From assembly GCA_001247695.2 (NCBI GenBank), contig LGRX02027214.1:124001-188000 (forward strand): 64,000 nt of DNA. Direction: 5' to 3'. Below the pieces are notes generated by a model, which saw only the letters and a list, made by a program, of their open reading frames with translations, made no database searches and had not been told where the DNA came from. The stretch's first letter is position 1. Every line of letters begins with the position of its first letter. The translations under genes were made by a program, and so were the position numbers. Source of the DNA: Cymbomonas tetramitiformis. Its lineage: Eukaryota; Chlorophyta; Pyramimonadophyceae; Pyramimonadales; Pyramimonadaceae. Below are positions 11,986-22,529 of this stretch, piece by piece.

Positions 11986-13275
11986 AGTGTGGTGCACAGA
12001 GTGCCCCTGGATCCACCCAGACCTGAACGTACAGAAGGATAGAAGCCATGTAGAGAGTGTCACAGATACTGGTGATACGGACCAAAGTTGCCTTCCCACG
12101 CGGAGTTTCCCCGAGCGAATCAGCTAGACCAGCTAGGCCAGTACACAGAGTGTCCCTGGATTCACAAGCAGCTTGATTGCTCGCAGATACGTCCAAAGTG
12201 CCAGAACCATACTACCAACGCAGAACGAGGATAAGAAGGAGTTCCCGGGGCAGTTCCTAAGGCCTGAAGGGAATTTGAAGTGAATGCCCAAGTTCTCCGA
12301 AGTCAAACGAGGCTCAGATAACCAACAACAGTGAGCAAGTTCAAGCCAGTGTGCTGGGCACCCCTGGGTAGACCGGACACCTCACACAGCATGACTGAAA
12401 TAACACCACGGCCATGCCGAGTATGCTGAATCAGCAGTGAATGAAGAAGGTCTGCACAACAGAGCTAAGCTGAGCCAGTGCACAGAGTGCCCCTGGATTC
12501 ACAAAGCTGTTGCTCATCCAGAAAAATAGCAGGTGTCATAAGTGCTCGCTGTTAATTAAGATAACCAAGAAGAGAAGTTACACAGCAGAGCTTAAGCTAA
12601 GCCAGTTCACGGAGTACTGTACCCCTGGATTCGCAAAGCCGCTGCTCATCAAGGAGGATAACAAGTACGTACTGGTATACCATTAGCGTTTCTCCGTAAA
12701 TAATATCCAAGGGAAGAAGCTATACAGCAGAGCTTAAGCCAAGCCAGTGTACGGAGTACCCCTGGATTCGCAAAGCCACTGCTCATCAAGAAAGGTAAAC
12801 GGTGTCATAGGTGCCTCACCGTAAGTCCAAAGTCAACAAAAGTCGCCGAAGACACGAAGAAAGGCTGTATGCTAATTCGCCGATAAATCCAAGATAACCA
12901 ACGGTAATCAAGCTAAGCCAGTGTACAGAGTACCCCTGGATTCACTAGACACCGTTGCCAGAGTGGTCTCCACTGTGTTCATAATATACAGAGTTAATCC
13001 GCTCGCTCTATTCCACGCTGATGCCGCTGCTAATTGCCTTCTAGTGGCACACCCGCTTAAAAATAGGCCAGTACACCAAGGGTGTCCCTGGATTCACCGT
13101 CAAACAAGGTGGCCAAGCTAGAGAGCCCGCAGGATAAGAAGCCGCTCATTAAGCTGGGCATTAGCTGCTGATCCGCTGTCGCCGTTGCTACGAGTCTGCC
13201 CGTGTGTAACCACCGCACAATAATAAAGGGAAAATGATCCGCCAGTACACCAAGGGTGTCCTTGGAGTCACCTAT
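11986..13275. repeat. Irregular array of eight boxes (CCAGTGTACAGAGTACCCC type)
   Basis: A 25-30 bp box, best copy CCAGTGTACAGAGTACCCC followed by TGGATTCAC, recurs near 11993, 12135, 12476, 12603, 12745, 12915, 13067 and 13238. Spacing is mostly 127-171 bp with one larger gap. It is often preceded by AGCTAAGC or AGCCAAGC. Sequence between boxes is poorly conserved. It reads as an eroded tandem array with monomers near 150 bp, or as a set of related regulatory or transposon ends. Confidence 0.75.
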
Positions 13276-13619
13276 CTCCCGAATCTGCTCTTCTTGACTG
13301 CTGCCAACTTGTCGCCAAAGAAGTTCTCACTTCTGAATTCGTACCGAAATAAAAGTCGCTCCGCGCAGGACATTATTGTTTTGAAAAAGAATGAAAACAG
13401 CAGTATATAATATTCACCAAAAGATAGTAAAACCACCAAAAGTACGAATTATTGTACAAAACTGTGAGCAGAGCTGTCTTAGCAATCTAGCACTAGGCAC
13501 GCGAACAACCACCTAGCACTTGCGAAGGCAAAACAATAATGAGTCCACTAGTCCTGACCTGCGGTCAGAGCCTACTTATTCTCAAGTCACTGTCCCCTAC
13601 AAATTTTGGAAACCCCAGT

Positions 13620-14475
13620 GCATATGTACCCGGCATGTACCGGGGACGTGTACCCAACGTGTACCCAGCGTGTACCCAACGTGTACCCAACGTGTACCCA
13701 GCGTGTACCCAACGTGTACGAAAACAGTAAAAAACGGGGTCTGGTACATGTTGGGTACACGTGTACTCTACCTTGTACCTACGTGTACTTGCTCGCGGCG
13801 CGGCATATGTACCCGGCATGTACCCGCGACAGGGTACATGCTGGGTGCATGCGTCTGTGTATGTACCTTTTGCCGCCTGCGCATGTACCCGGCGTGTACG
13901 CATGTACGGGTACATGTGTACCGCATATGTACTCAGGTTACCGTTGGATGTTACCGTTGGATGTTACCGTTGGGTCACCCGGGGTACATGGTAGGTACAT
14001 ATGTACTTAGGCCAGGTACATATGTACTTATTGATATAAACATGCCTGGTGCGCACGTACCCAACATGTACCCACGCATCAGGTACATGCCGGGTATGCG
14101 TGTACGCAGGTCAGGTACATATGTACGTAAGCCAGGTGCATATGTACTTATTGATATTAACATGACTGGTGCATATGCACCCCGCATGTACATTTGAGTG
14201 AGGTACATGCCGGGTACGCATGTACGCAAACCAGGTACATATGTACTTATTGATACTAACATGACTGGTGCATACGTACCCCATATGCACGTGTATATCG
14301 GTGCATTATTAGTACACATGTACCAAGCGTGTACGAGCCTCCCATACATATGTACCCAACATGTACGTGCGTATGCATTAGTACGCTATAGGTGCATGTG
14401 TACTCGAAAAGGGTACACATGCACGCAATGGTGGGTACAACTCTGGTGCGCGTGTACGAGGCCTATCTATATGCA
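13620..14475. repeat. GTAC-dyad island 1
   Basis: The core GTAC occurs dozens of times, mostly in GGTACATATGTAC-, GTACACGTGTAC- and CATGTACCC-type dyads. An exact 11-bp tandem (CGTGTACCCAA or CGTGTACCCAG) runs from about 13647 to 13720. A larger unit with ATGTACTTATTGATA and AACATG recurs near 14021, 14143 and 14242. Long frames on both strands here are products of the repeat (all rich in Tyr-Pro-Thr-Cys). Confidence 0.9.
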
Positions 14476-15087
14476 CAATATCACAAGAGGATTGCGAAAA
14501 TGTGTGCTACTTACATTAAGTGTGTTCACAATGCATATGCTATGCGAAGGCTAGCACATCACGCATACGCATGGAACACTCGAGCATGTTTAATACAATC
14601 ATATTAATACGATAGTGTAGCTAGCTAGGCACGATGGGATACAATTGGGACTACTCATCTCTATCCTACCAATACGCAAAATAACGTTCTATTCGTACGA
14701 TTTCTAGTTCCAACACTACGATTGTAAACAATCTATCAACCTAGCACGCTCGAAGGGAAGCTTGAAGCTCATGAAGTACTCGAGGCGGTCGATTTTCTCC
14801 ATTTAGGGTTTCTCCAAAACAGCCGATCTGAAAAGTAAAGCAAAGAACCAACACTTAGTAAAAAGCGGAAAACGCATCAAAGATTCCCTTGTGCAAAACA
14901 TAACTAGCAACCTAGGAACCTCAAAGAAGCGCGAATGTAAACGCGAGATGATGGTGGAAAAATTGATTTCACCACTCGAATATTTTCAGCGATCTGAAAA
15001 ACAAAAACAACCAAGTAACGTTTAGTAAAGATGAAAGATAATATAAGTGAAAAACGAAATTAACGAGGGAAACTGAAAAGGAGAGGT

Positions 15088-15155
15088 GGAGTGAGTTGGA
15101 TTTGAACCAACTATTTCGAGTGCAAAGGACTCGCGGGAATCTTCCCGTTCACTCC
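15088..15155 (-). tRNA. tRNA-like sequence, anticodon position TTT, atypical
   Basis: Read on the minus strand, GGAGTGA pairs with TCACTCC (7-bp acceptor stem). CGAGT pairs with ACTCG around the loop CCTTTGC. GTTGG pairs with CCAAC around TTCAAAT, a canonical T loop. A 5-nt variable region AAATA lies between. Against a working tRNA: the D arm is reduced to GGGAAGATTCCC, total length is only 68 nt, and position 33 is C, not the nearly invariant T. The anticodon would read TTT (Lys). I take it as a tRNA pseudogene, an organelle-derived fragment or a tRNA-related SINE head. Confidence 0.35.
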
Positions 15156-15229
15156 AAGTCAAAGTTCCGCGCATGCCAAGGATGAGCGCGCTAAGCACAC
15201 ACAAAATAATACATATACATATAAAAAAC

Positions 15230-15875
15230 ATGCACTACAAACCTGTGACATATTGCAGCGAGCAAGAATGAGAAATATCATAACATGCAACCCGCTGGCG
15301 AGGCCACCACACGCTGCTGCACACTGCTGGACGGTGAAATGTGAAGCGTTGACGGCTGTACCGGTGAGTTTGAACTTTTACAGTATTCTGCAAAAATGCC
15401 TACAGTGGACACCTTGACTTCCCGTTGCGCGTTGGGGGGCGTGAGAAGTCACAGCACGTCCTCGTCACGCGAGCACGATCGACGATAACGATGACGATGA
15501 CGAATTCTGCGAAACGTGTGCCATGCCATGCGATGCCATCGGACGATTGGAGATGGAATAATCCACCGCATGACGCTCGCGCTCGCGGGTTGGGGATCGC
15601 AGGCACGCAGGTCACGTACGTATCGATCGCGATCGTCATCGATTATTCCACCCCACCGCTCTACTCGGGCGGTCATCCTAATTGAGGTACGATTTTCTCT
15701 CTCTGTTCCTTTTTTTTTTTTGTGCAACACGTTTGCCCATTTTTCGTGCAACTAAAATGTTTTTCGGGCTCGTCGTGCACTCGATTATTTTTTGCGCTCG
15801 TCGTGCGCTTTAAAATGAGGCCAACTTGTTTTTGGGGGGTTTGGTGACTTTTTTTGCGTTTTGGTGATTTTCGCT
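15230..15875. other. Spacer, nothing recognised
   Basis: No supported exon. Contains a T-run near 15708-15721 and alternating CGAT-type words (15478-15500, 15615-15645), which make open frames on both strands without coding character. Confidence 0.3.
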
Positions 15876-15879
15876 CGGG

Positions 15880-16425
15880 TACACGTGCGCCTGGGTTGTA
15901 CCTGAAGCTGTCGGGAAAAGTGTAAATTGTACTCGCATGCACTTGCATATACCAAGCCTGAGTACATATGTTATTTCTGCACCCCAGTTTGGCTTCATTC
16001 TTGTACTTGCTCGCGGCGGATTTTAGTGACGGGATGGTTCATGTATACCCTAATTGTACCCAGCATCCGCCGCGAGCAAGTACACAAAAGTACAAGAATG
16101 AAGCCAAACTGGGGTGCAGAAATAACATATGTACCCAGAAATTACGTTTGGGTACATGCAAGAACATTATTTGGGTACTGATAAGGTCCCAATGTACCAG
16201 AAACGTACGGTGATAGTACATATGCAGTACACATGTTTTCGTCCATGCGTACATGCCGGATACACGTGTACCTTTATCTTGTACCCAACGTGTACTTGCT
16301 CGCGGCGCGGCATGCGTACCCGGCATGTACCGGTCGCCGGGTACATGTCAAGTGCATGTGTCCGTGTATGTACCTTATGCCGCCTAATACATGTTCGGTA
16401 CGTATGTACCCGCAATGTCTTCCCG
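15880..16425. repeat. GTAC-dyad island 2
   Basis: Same character as island 1. About 120 bp from ACTTGCTCGCGGCGCGGCAT (near 16292) is homologous to the segment starting near 13787, showing that islands share longer units and not only the GTAC core. Confidence 0.85.
15963..16134. repeat. Long inverted repeat inside GTAC island 2
   Basis: The left arm, about 58 bp from GTACATATGTTATTTCTGCA (15963), is matched in reverse complement by the right arm ending GCAGAAATAACATATGTAC (16134). The right arm has an extra ACACAAAAGT-type insertion of about 11 nt. The loop between the arms is about 45 bp. It could form a strong cruciform or hairpin. Confidence 0.85.
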
Positions 16426-16589
16426 TATGCAGATCCATGCGACATGGGCAGGAGCGTCGGGGACGCCCTCGGTATCTTCGCCCGGCCCCGGCGCATGCAT
16501 GGCGACAACACGGTCGACAACGACCCGTTCACGACACCGACGATGTCGATGCAAGGTGCGTTCTTCCCTTCATAAAGTAATACGTGCAT

Positions 16590-16885
16590 CCCGGGTACGC
16601 GTGCACCTTACCGTTCTTCAGTTGGTACATGGCCGGTGTGACGTCGGTACATACGTACCGGACACTTACGCATGAAGGTGAAACGAAATATGCCGGAAAT
16701 TCTTGCTTATGGTCACAATGTGCGCCGGAGGCCCTGCCAAAATTTTTATTTTGCGTGGGCGCGTCGTGTGGGAATGCCTTAGTGGGAGAATGTGTCCGCA
16801 TTCACCGTACACGCGCGGTACACATGTACCCACGTCGTACCATTGTGATTATTCCCGGGTGCATGTGTACCGGTAATGTACCGAC
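16590..16885. repeat. GTAC-dyad island 3, sparse
   Basis: Several GGTACATACGTACC- and CACATGTACC-type words. A possible coding stretch just before it (about 16430-16557) reads DPCDMGRSVGDALGIFARPR and ends in a good donor, AAG|GTGCGT, so the islands may sit in introns of a transposon-derived gene; the exon is too isolated to call. Confidence 0.5.
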
Positions 16886-17078
16886 TGACTGTGCTTCGCA
16901 GGAACGTGCGTGGCGAGCGTCGTGTACCTCAACAATCCGACCTAAACCACTGGGTCGTGGCGGGGGACCACGTGCACGTGGCCGCCGCCTTCACGTGGAC
17001 GCGGCTTTATTACGATCAACCATATAGCCGATTATAATCAACCACGAAACTAATGAACATAAACTGAATTCCCATGGC

Positions 17079-17890
17079 ATGTACGAACGACAGAAGAGGA
17101 CGGCAGCAATGAACCGCTGCATATATATACTTAAACAAAAGAATACATGGTACACTGATAGCAATATTAGGATTACATTCCCACTCGGCAAGTTTGCACG
17201 ACATTACCACGATATGCAGGCGAACCCTACCGAAACCCTACAAATTAAAGACACAAATGACTTCACACAGCCCCATATACAGAGAGGGGCAGGAAAAACC
17301 TTTAGGGAATGGCTCAGGAGGGTAGGGAGACACGCTACACAAAGTATGAGGGCGAACTGCCGACACTCGACCACAAGCGAATTCCCAAAAATGCTCTACG
17401 TAAAAGTAAAAAAAATTGGAAAACACACCGAAACACCCCAAATGTTTTGCACAACTAGGGGACGACATACAAAAAATGATGCCCGCCAAGGAAATGATAT
17501 TAGGGGCGTTACATATATGGATTTAGGGCAATGTAACGCTGTAACCATAAACTCGACAACAACGAAAACACTACAGCGACACCCGAGATGGACAAGACAG
17601 GCCCAAAATAAGCACCCCAACCAACCAAATGACGCACTACCACCCAGCCACTTAAAACGGAACTACTATAGTACAAAGGCGAACCCTAAAATAACCCTAA
17701 CAACGAGGGACGCAAATGCACGCGCACGGCACGACATGACGGGAAAGACGTTAGGAAACTTCAGGGAATGGCTCTGGAGAGCAAGGAGAAGGGACACACA
17801 AAATACTGGAGCAAACTACCAACATTCGACCACAAGCGAATTCCTAAAAATGCTCTACGTAAAAATAAAAAAATCGGAAATTGCGGGTGC
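17079..17890 (+). repeat. Diverged direct duplication (about 200 bp, offset 466 bp) in a long open frame
   Basis: Segments 17215-17415 and 17681-17880 are homologous: both begin GCGAACCCTA and share CGACCACAAGCGAATTCC and AATGCTCTACGTAAAA. The plus frame is open for 319 codons across both, so the predicted product carries two copies of a motif (FREWL, then HSTTSEF-KMLYVK). The frame is lysine/threonine-rich with no recognisable domain. I cannot decide between a hypothetical protein and an AT-rich repeat that lacks stops by chance. Confidence 0.5.
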
Positions 17891-18560
17891 ACGTGTACCC
17901 ACCATGTACCATAGGTCAGTACGTGTGCACCCGGTCGCAACCGTTTCCAGTGCTGGCCCGGTACACGTGTATTTAGCCTGCACCCGTAATGCAGTGCACG
18001 CGCGGTACATACGTCCCCGGCATTTCCGTAGTGCTTAGGCGCCATGTGTTGTTTGCAGACGGCGCACCTTCAGGTCAAAGGCACCGAAGACCGCCAAGTA
18101 CAAGGTGCACATCGACCAGGACCCCATCCCATGGTTGGGAAGACAATACACAGATAGAGTATGAACGCGCTCTACTCGAAGGTTGCCCTCCTCGATGCCG
18201 CAAGTTCAATCGAGTGCAAGTGGGTACGATGAAGTTCCGGACCGCATCCATGGACAAAAAGTTCAAGACAGTGCAATGTTACTTCCGATCCTTTTACGTC
18301 GAGAGGGTGAGGACGAAAGGTCGCGAGCAAACAAAGGAACAAACAGACCGGTGAGTACACAATCATGTACCACCAGTACCCGTACACCCTCGGTACATAC
18401 ACACCTAGCATGGGAACGCGTGGGTACATGTGTACCCGTGATGGCGTTATGTTGGGTACGTCCCGGGTACACATGTACCAGTGTACAGTAGTGTGCAGGC
18501 CGAACATGCACGAGCCGAGCGGTGCGAGACTGATTTGATATCGATGTGATGGTACATACG
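17885..18560. repeat. GTAC-dyad island 4, overlapping the DUF4216-like gene
   Basis: GTAC words cluster just upstream of the gene (17885-18020) and again within its intron (18351-18560), for example CATGTGTACCCGTG and GGTACACATGTACC. The exon between them has almost none. Confidence 0.75.
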
Positions 18561-18949
18561 TGCTTGATGTCGGGAGGGGGGGATGCTTATATTCCAGGTT
18601 CGGCCGGGTGGATGCCATCTATCGAGTGGAGCTTGGAGGAAGACCGTACGTGTTTGTCAAGGTTTCGTGGCTCAAGAAGCCAACTAAAGCTTTAACGGCC
18701 GCTTTGCGTGCGAGGCATTCCATCATAGGAGCGGATAGTGTTTCAAACTGCTTCTACGTATTGGACCCAGAGAATCCGGCCACTGAATTCGATCGAAAAG
18801 AACCGTTTATGCTTGCCGAGGAGATTGCTTCTCAAGTGGTGATTCGAAAACATCCTTGCATGGAAACCGCGGTGGTCTTGGATCCGCTAGCCGACTTCTT
18901 TGAGCAGATTGTCCGAGATGAAAATCCCAGTGACAATGAGGCATGGTAG
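18059..18949 (+). CDS. DUF4216-like transposon-derived protein, two or more exons
   Basis: Exon 18059-18350 starts after TTGTTTGCAG. Its best-supported part reads IEYERALLEG, then FRTASMDKKFKTVQCYFRSFYV. It ends at donor CCG|GTGAGT in phase 2. Exon 18598-18949 starts after TATTCCAG, supplies the missing base, and continues FGRVDAIYRVELGGRPYVF, VKVSWLKKPT, FDRKEPFMLAEE and HPCMETAVVLDPLADFFEQI to a stop. The intron (18351-18597) is itself GTAC-rich. The order (linker, yG-x-V/I strand, VSW, EPF-x-L, terminal VVLDP) is that of DUF4216 proteins linked to CACTA transposases. A second plausible frame at 18065-18160 (PKTAKYKVHIDQDPIPWLG) suggests a frameshift in the first exon, so it may be a pseudogene. 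No transposase core was found upstream. Confidence 0.5.
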
Positions 18950-19009
18950 ATAAACATAGGTAAATGTAATTGTATATAATGATCGTTTTTGTTATGGTGA
19001 ATTGTTAAA

Positions 19010-19610
19010 TTGACACATGGTACATTATCGGTACACGTGCACGCCATATATAACACGCGTGGGGTAACTATGTACCCAAGTCGTACTAAGCGGGTGCGTT
19101 CACATGTACCCAGCATGCCCTCGTCTGCCATTTGGTACATGTCTGGTACATGTGTACGAGAAACCATGTACCCAGCACGTACTCAGCATATACTATATGG
19201 TACACGTTAGGTGCATGTGTACGGGGGACCATGTACTCGGCATGTACCTACAGGTACCCGCCTGGTGCATGCTGGGTACATGTGTACGGAGTCGATTGCG
19301 TACACATGCACGCCGCATGCACCTATTTCTTACTTGTGTACCCGTCGACGGGTGCACGTGGGTACACGTAGGTACACGCCAGTCCTGTTTTTCGGGTGTC
19401 CATTTATGAAGGTATAACTCAATAGTTTGCATCGAAACTTGTCAAGGATGTCTTAGTCACTTATGGCCTTGACATATATGTGAAAATATTGCACTTTTTT
19501 ACAACTCGGATTTTCACTGAGTTTTGGGCCCCAAGTGGGGAGTGGGCAGGTACATATGTACGTTGTCCAAGTACATGGGAGGTACATGCTTGGTACATGT
19601 CGGGTACAGG
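19010..19610. repeat. GTAC-dyad island 5, downstream of the DUF4216-like gene
   Basis: Words such as GGTACATGTGTACG and GGGTACACGTAGGTACACG recur through 19010-19390, with a few more at 19550-19610. Together with the islands upstream and in the intron, they bracket the gene. Confidence 0.8.
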
Positions 19611-19756
19611 TGTCCTAAATTTGTAGGGGTCACATCTGTAAAACTGTAACAGACTTCCGCTCTAAGATCTTCATCCACCAATAGAATGCTACTATTCTTT
19701 GCCAGCTTCAATGATGTTACGGTATCCCATCTTCTGGCTGACACGTCAGTGGCAGC

Positions 19757-19949
19757 ATCCTAAACGTCATTTCTTCTAGAAACATTCTTCTTATCTCAAT
19801 GTCATACCACGATGACCAAGTCTTCCTCACCACATCTGCTATCTCCGAGCAATCATCACGCGCGAGGTCTGTCATGCCTGTCAGGTCTGTCACGCCTGTC
19901 ACCAGCTGAACAACCCCGGCTTCGGTACCACGAGAAGCCGGCGTTTGTT
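19757..19949. repeat. Dispersed repeat, copy 2 (partner at 5285-5477)
   Basis: Same orientation and nearly the same sequence as 5285-5477 over about 190 bp. The ends coincide (GCATCCTAAACGTC to GGCGTTTGTTACA), so this is a bounded unit of a dispersed family, not a chance fragment. Confidence 0.8.
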
Positions 19950-20024
19950 ACAACCTTACAATAAAGTGTCTGATACCTCTTTATACTACGTTATATGATT
20001 AGGATTTATATATAGGATGGGGAG

Positions 20025-20041
20025 ATGTGTGTGTGTGTGTC
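20025..20041. repeat. (GT)n microsatellite
   Basis: About eight GT units directly in the sequence, in otherwise unremarkable spacer. Confidence 0.8.
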
Positions 20042-20339
20042 TTTGTCCATTTTCTGGAGGTAGGGAGTAATAGATGCACCTTCGGTGCGTTAAACCGGAT
20101 TAAACCCAACTCGGTCGTTTCAGGTCCAAACCCAATGGGGCCGTCTCAGGTCAAAACCTAAAGAGGATTCGTGTTTAATTCATCCTAGGTCGCACGTCCC
20201 GCCAAAAGCCAATGATACATGCAAATTCCGTTACTTCCTTTTGGGGGAGATGTGCTCGATCGTTCGCAAGCTTGTCAGCCCGACAATTATTTCGTCGGCA
20301 ATGCACTCCCATCCCGGGCAGGGGATAATTGCCTATTAC

Positions 20340-20970
20340 CCGCAGCTTAAGGTGGGTTAAGCCACCTTAACTTAAAGGTCTCATGGGGGCTTCTTCGGCG
20401 GTCGGTGCTTTCAAAATTTGGAGACCTATATCTTCAAGATCTTGAGCTGCTCTTTCTGCAGTGTCTTATCAAAAGTTTGATCCGAGGTCATCTTGACCCT
20501 CAAAATCTCGGTTGAAGTAGGGTGGGTATTTCCCAATTTTCCTTAAGATGGCTTAAGCCACCTTAAGCTAATTAGCTCACCGGGGGCTTCCTCTAAGACG
20601 CTTTCAAAATTTGGAGACCTATGTTGTCAAGATCTCGAGCTGCTCTTTCTGCAGTGTCTTGCCAAAAGTTTGATCCGAGGTCATCTTGACCCTCAAAATC
20701 TCGGTTGAAGTAGCATGGGTATGCAAAAACAGGGAAAATCGCTTAAATTTTACTAAATGTTGCACCCTCTTGGATACTTCCCAGAATTGCTCACCGGGAA
20801 CTACTTGCGCTCGCCTAATAGTGCACATAGTGTGTAAAAGAAGACAATGTCGCCGTCATTTTGAGCTAAAAAATCTAGCTTCCGGTACCGATAGCTCCCG
20901 TAAAAATTGAAAACGTTAAGGTGGCTTAAGCCACCCTAAATCGCTGTTAGGGTGGCTTAAGCCACCCGAA
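20340..20970. repeat. Recurrent palindrome GGTGGCTTAAGCCACC
   Basis: The 16-bp perfect palindrome occurs near 20920 and 20951. Near-perfect forms lie near 20343 (GGTGGGTTAAGCCACC) and 20548 (GATGGCTTAAGCCACC). They alternate with the CTTTCAAAATTTGGAGACC repeat. Confidence 0.75.
20407..20713. repeat. Two copies of a roughly 115-bp repeat (third copy at 22836-22957)
   Basis: CTTTCAAAATTTGGAGACCT to CTCGGTTGAAGTAG occurs at 20407-20520 and 20590-20713, and in more diverged form at 22836-22957. The third copy is interrupted at GAAGTAG by the TIR element 22958-23750. Confidence 0.85.
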
Positions 20971-21054
20971 GGGTAATAGCCAATAATGTGTCAACTACAA
21001 ATGGGTCCCGACCTTCGCGCCCCTACCGGGTTTTGGCCACCCACGTACGCGGCA

Positions 21055-21860
21055 ACATGGAAAGTTTGTCGCCACCCGGGGAAGGGGTGGGGGGTGTTGT
21101 CGCCAGGGGCTTTTATTGTCGCCATTGAGTAAATTTGTCGCCATGACCAAAAAATCTCTATGTAGGGATAATTTGTCGCCATGTAACAAAAAGTCCCTAA
21201 TACGTACTATTTGTCCCTATGAAAAGGGAAATCCGTGGCGACAAAAAGTCGCTAGTAAAGACAGCGTGTCGCCACTAGGTATGCACGCGCATATGCGGGA
21301 ATTCAGTTCCGTGCAAAATTAAAGGGTATCCTCATATTTCTCACGAAGCTAGTAAGTAACGTCAAACAGTTAACTTTATTCACGGAAGATAGTAGGGCAA
21401 GCCGTTAGGTTACTGACGGTAAGCCAGTCATCTAATTATTACTTGCAATTTCAAACAGTCGTAAACGTCCGGTAGACAGTCATCACTAAATTATCACTTA
21501 CTAAATAAAACAACAAACGCGGTAAGACAGCAACAACGAATTATAACTTACAAATTAAAACAGTAAATGACCGGTAGACAGTTTCGTTAAATTATGGGTT
21601 TATTTTGGTATGCGCGTACGGTGGGTAAATGCCGAATATGGTAGCATGCGGACACCCTCTCCCTTTGTCGCCATAATGTGTTTTTGTCACCATGCAGAAT
21701 TTTGGGGCTGGCTGCAGAACTTTCGGCTGGATGCAGAATTTCCCAAGAAAAATATTATCCGAACCCTTAGAAATGCCGTTTCATTTCTTGCCGTGTCATT
21801 TTTTCTCAGGAAATTCCGCATCTGGAACCGTCTCCATTTTGTCGCCATGGAGGAGGAGGG
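21055..21860. repeat. Scattered TTGTCGCCA words
   Basis: TTTGTCGCCA or TTGTCGCCA (or TGGCGACAA) appears about nine times between 21066 and 21850, most in the first 220 bp, with irregular spacing. Sequence between copies is not repeated. Confidence 0.6.
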
Positions 21861-21944
21861 GGGTTCGCCGTGCGAACTTTGGGCGATTTTGGAAATTTGC
21901 CCATAGGTAAATGATGATATTTTCCCCCTACTCAACTGCCATTA

Positions 21945-22105
21945 ACATTATTTGCCTACGCGCAGACTACCATTAATAAATCTTTTGTCTGAGACGCGCA
22001 GACTACCATTAAATATAATTTGCCTACGCGCAGACTACCATTACGGTACATCATTCGCCTATACGCGCATACTGTTACCATATTCGGCATTTGCCTACGC
22101 GCATA
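21945..22105. repeat. CTACGCGCAGACTACCATTA repeats
   Basis: The 20-bp word CTACGCGCAGACTACCATTA, or a close variant, occurs about five times at 30-50 bp spacing, joined by TTTGCC-type AT-rich linkers. Confidence 0.7.
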
Positions 22106-22529
22106 CTAAAACAGCCCCTTAAATAGTTAAATTGTAACTTACAAACTCTAAGAGTAAACCATCTAAGGTGCGTGTGTAGACTCGCAGGAGCAGTCCGGCA
22201 ACCGGCAGTGTGCCTGCACAATTGAACCCAAGCCGACAGACCAGCTGTGCGGACGTCGCCCTCAAAATTAGACCTCGACCGAGCGCAAAGAATGTGTTAA
22301 AACCGCCCAAATCGTAGCTGTCCATAGCAACCATTAGATTAAAACCCCGTAAGTCGCAGAGACTAAAATCAACTGTCTTAAAAAGCACTTATCTCAGCTA
22401 ATAAAAATCTGCGACAAATCACGCCGATACAATCAACCAGCGCGGAGCGTCATGAAGCAAAAAGAAATATGTTAACAAAGTCTCTCATTCGAGAAACATG
22501 GGACCCGGTACAAAACCAAGTCGTTTTTG

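Noticed and set aside
13520..14554. Several ORFs of 116-225 codons in GTAC island 1
   Set aside because: They are translations of the CGTGTACCC-type repeat (YPTCTQRVP and similar) and open on both strands at once.
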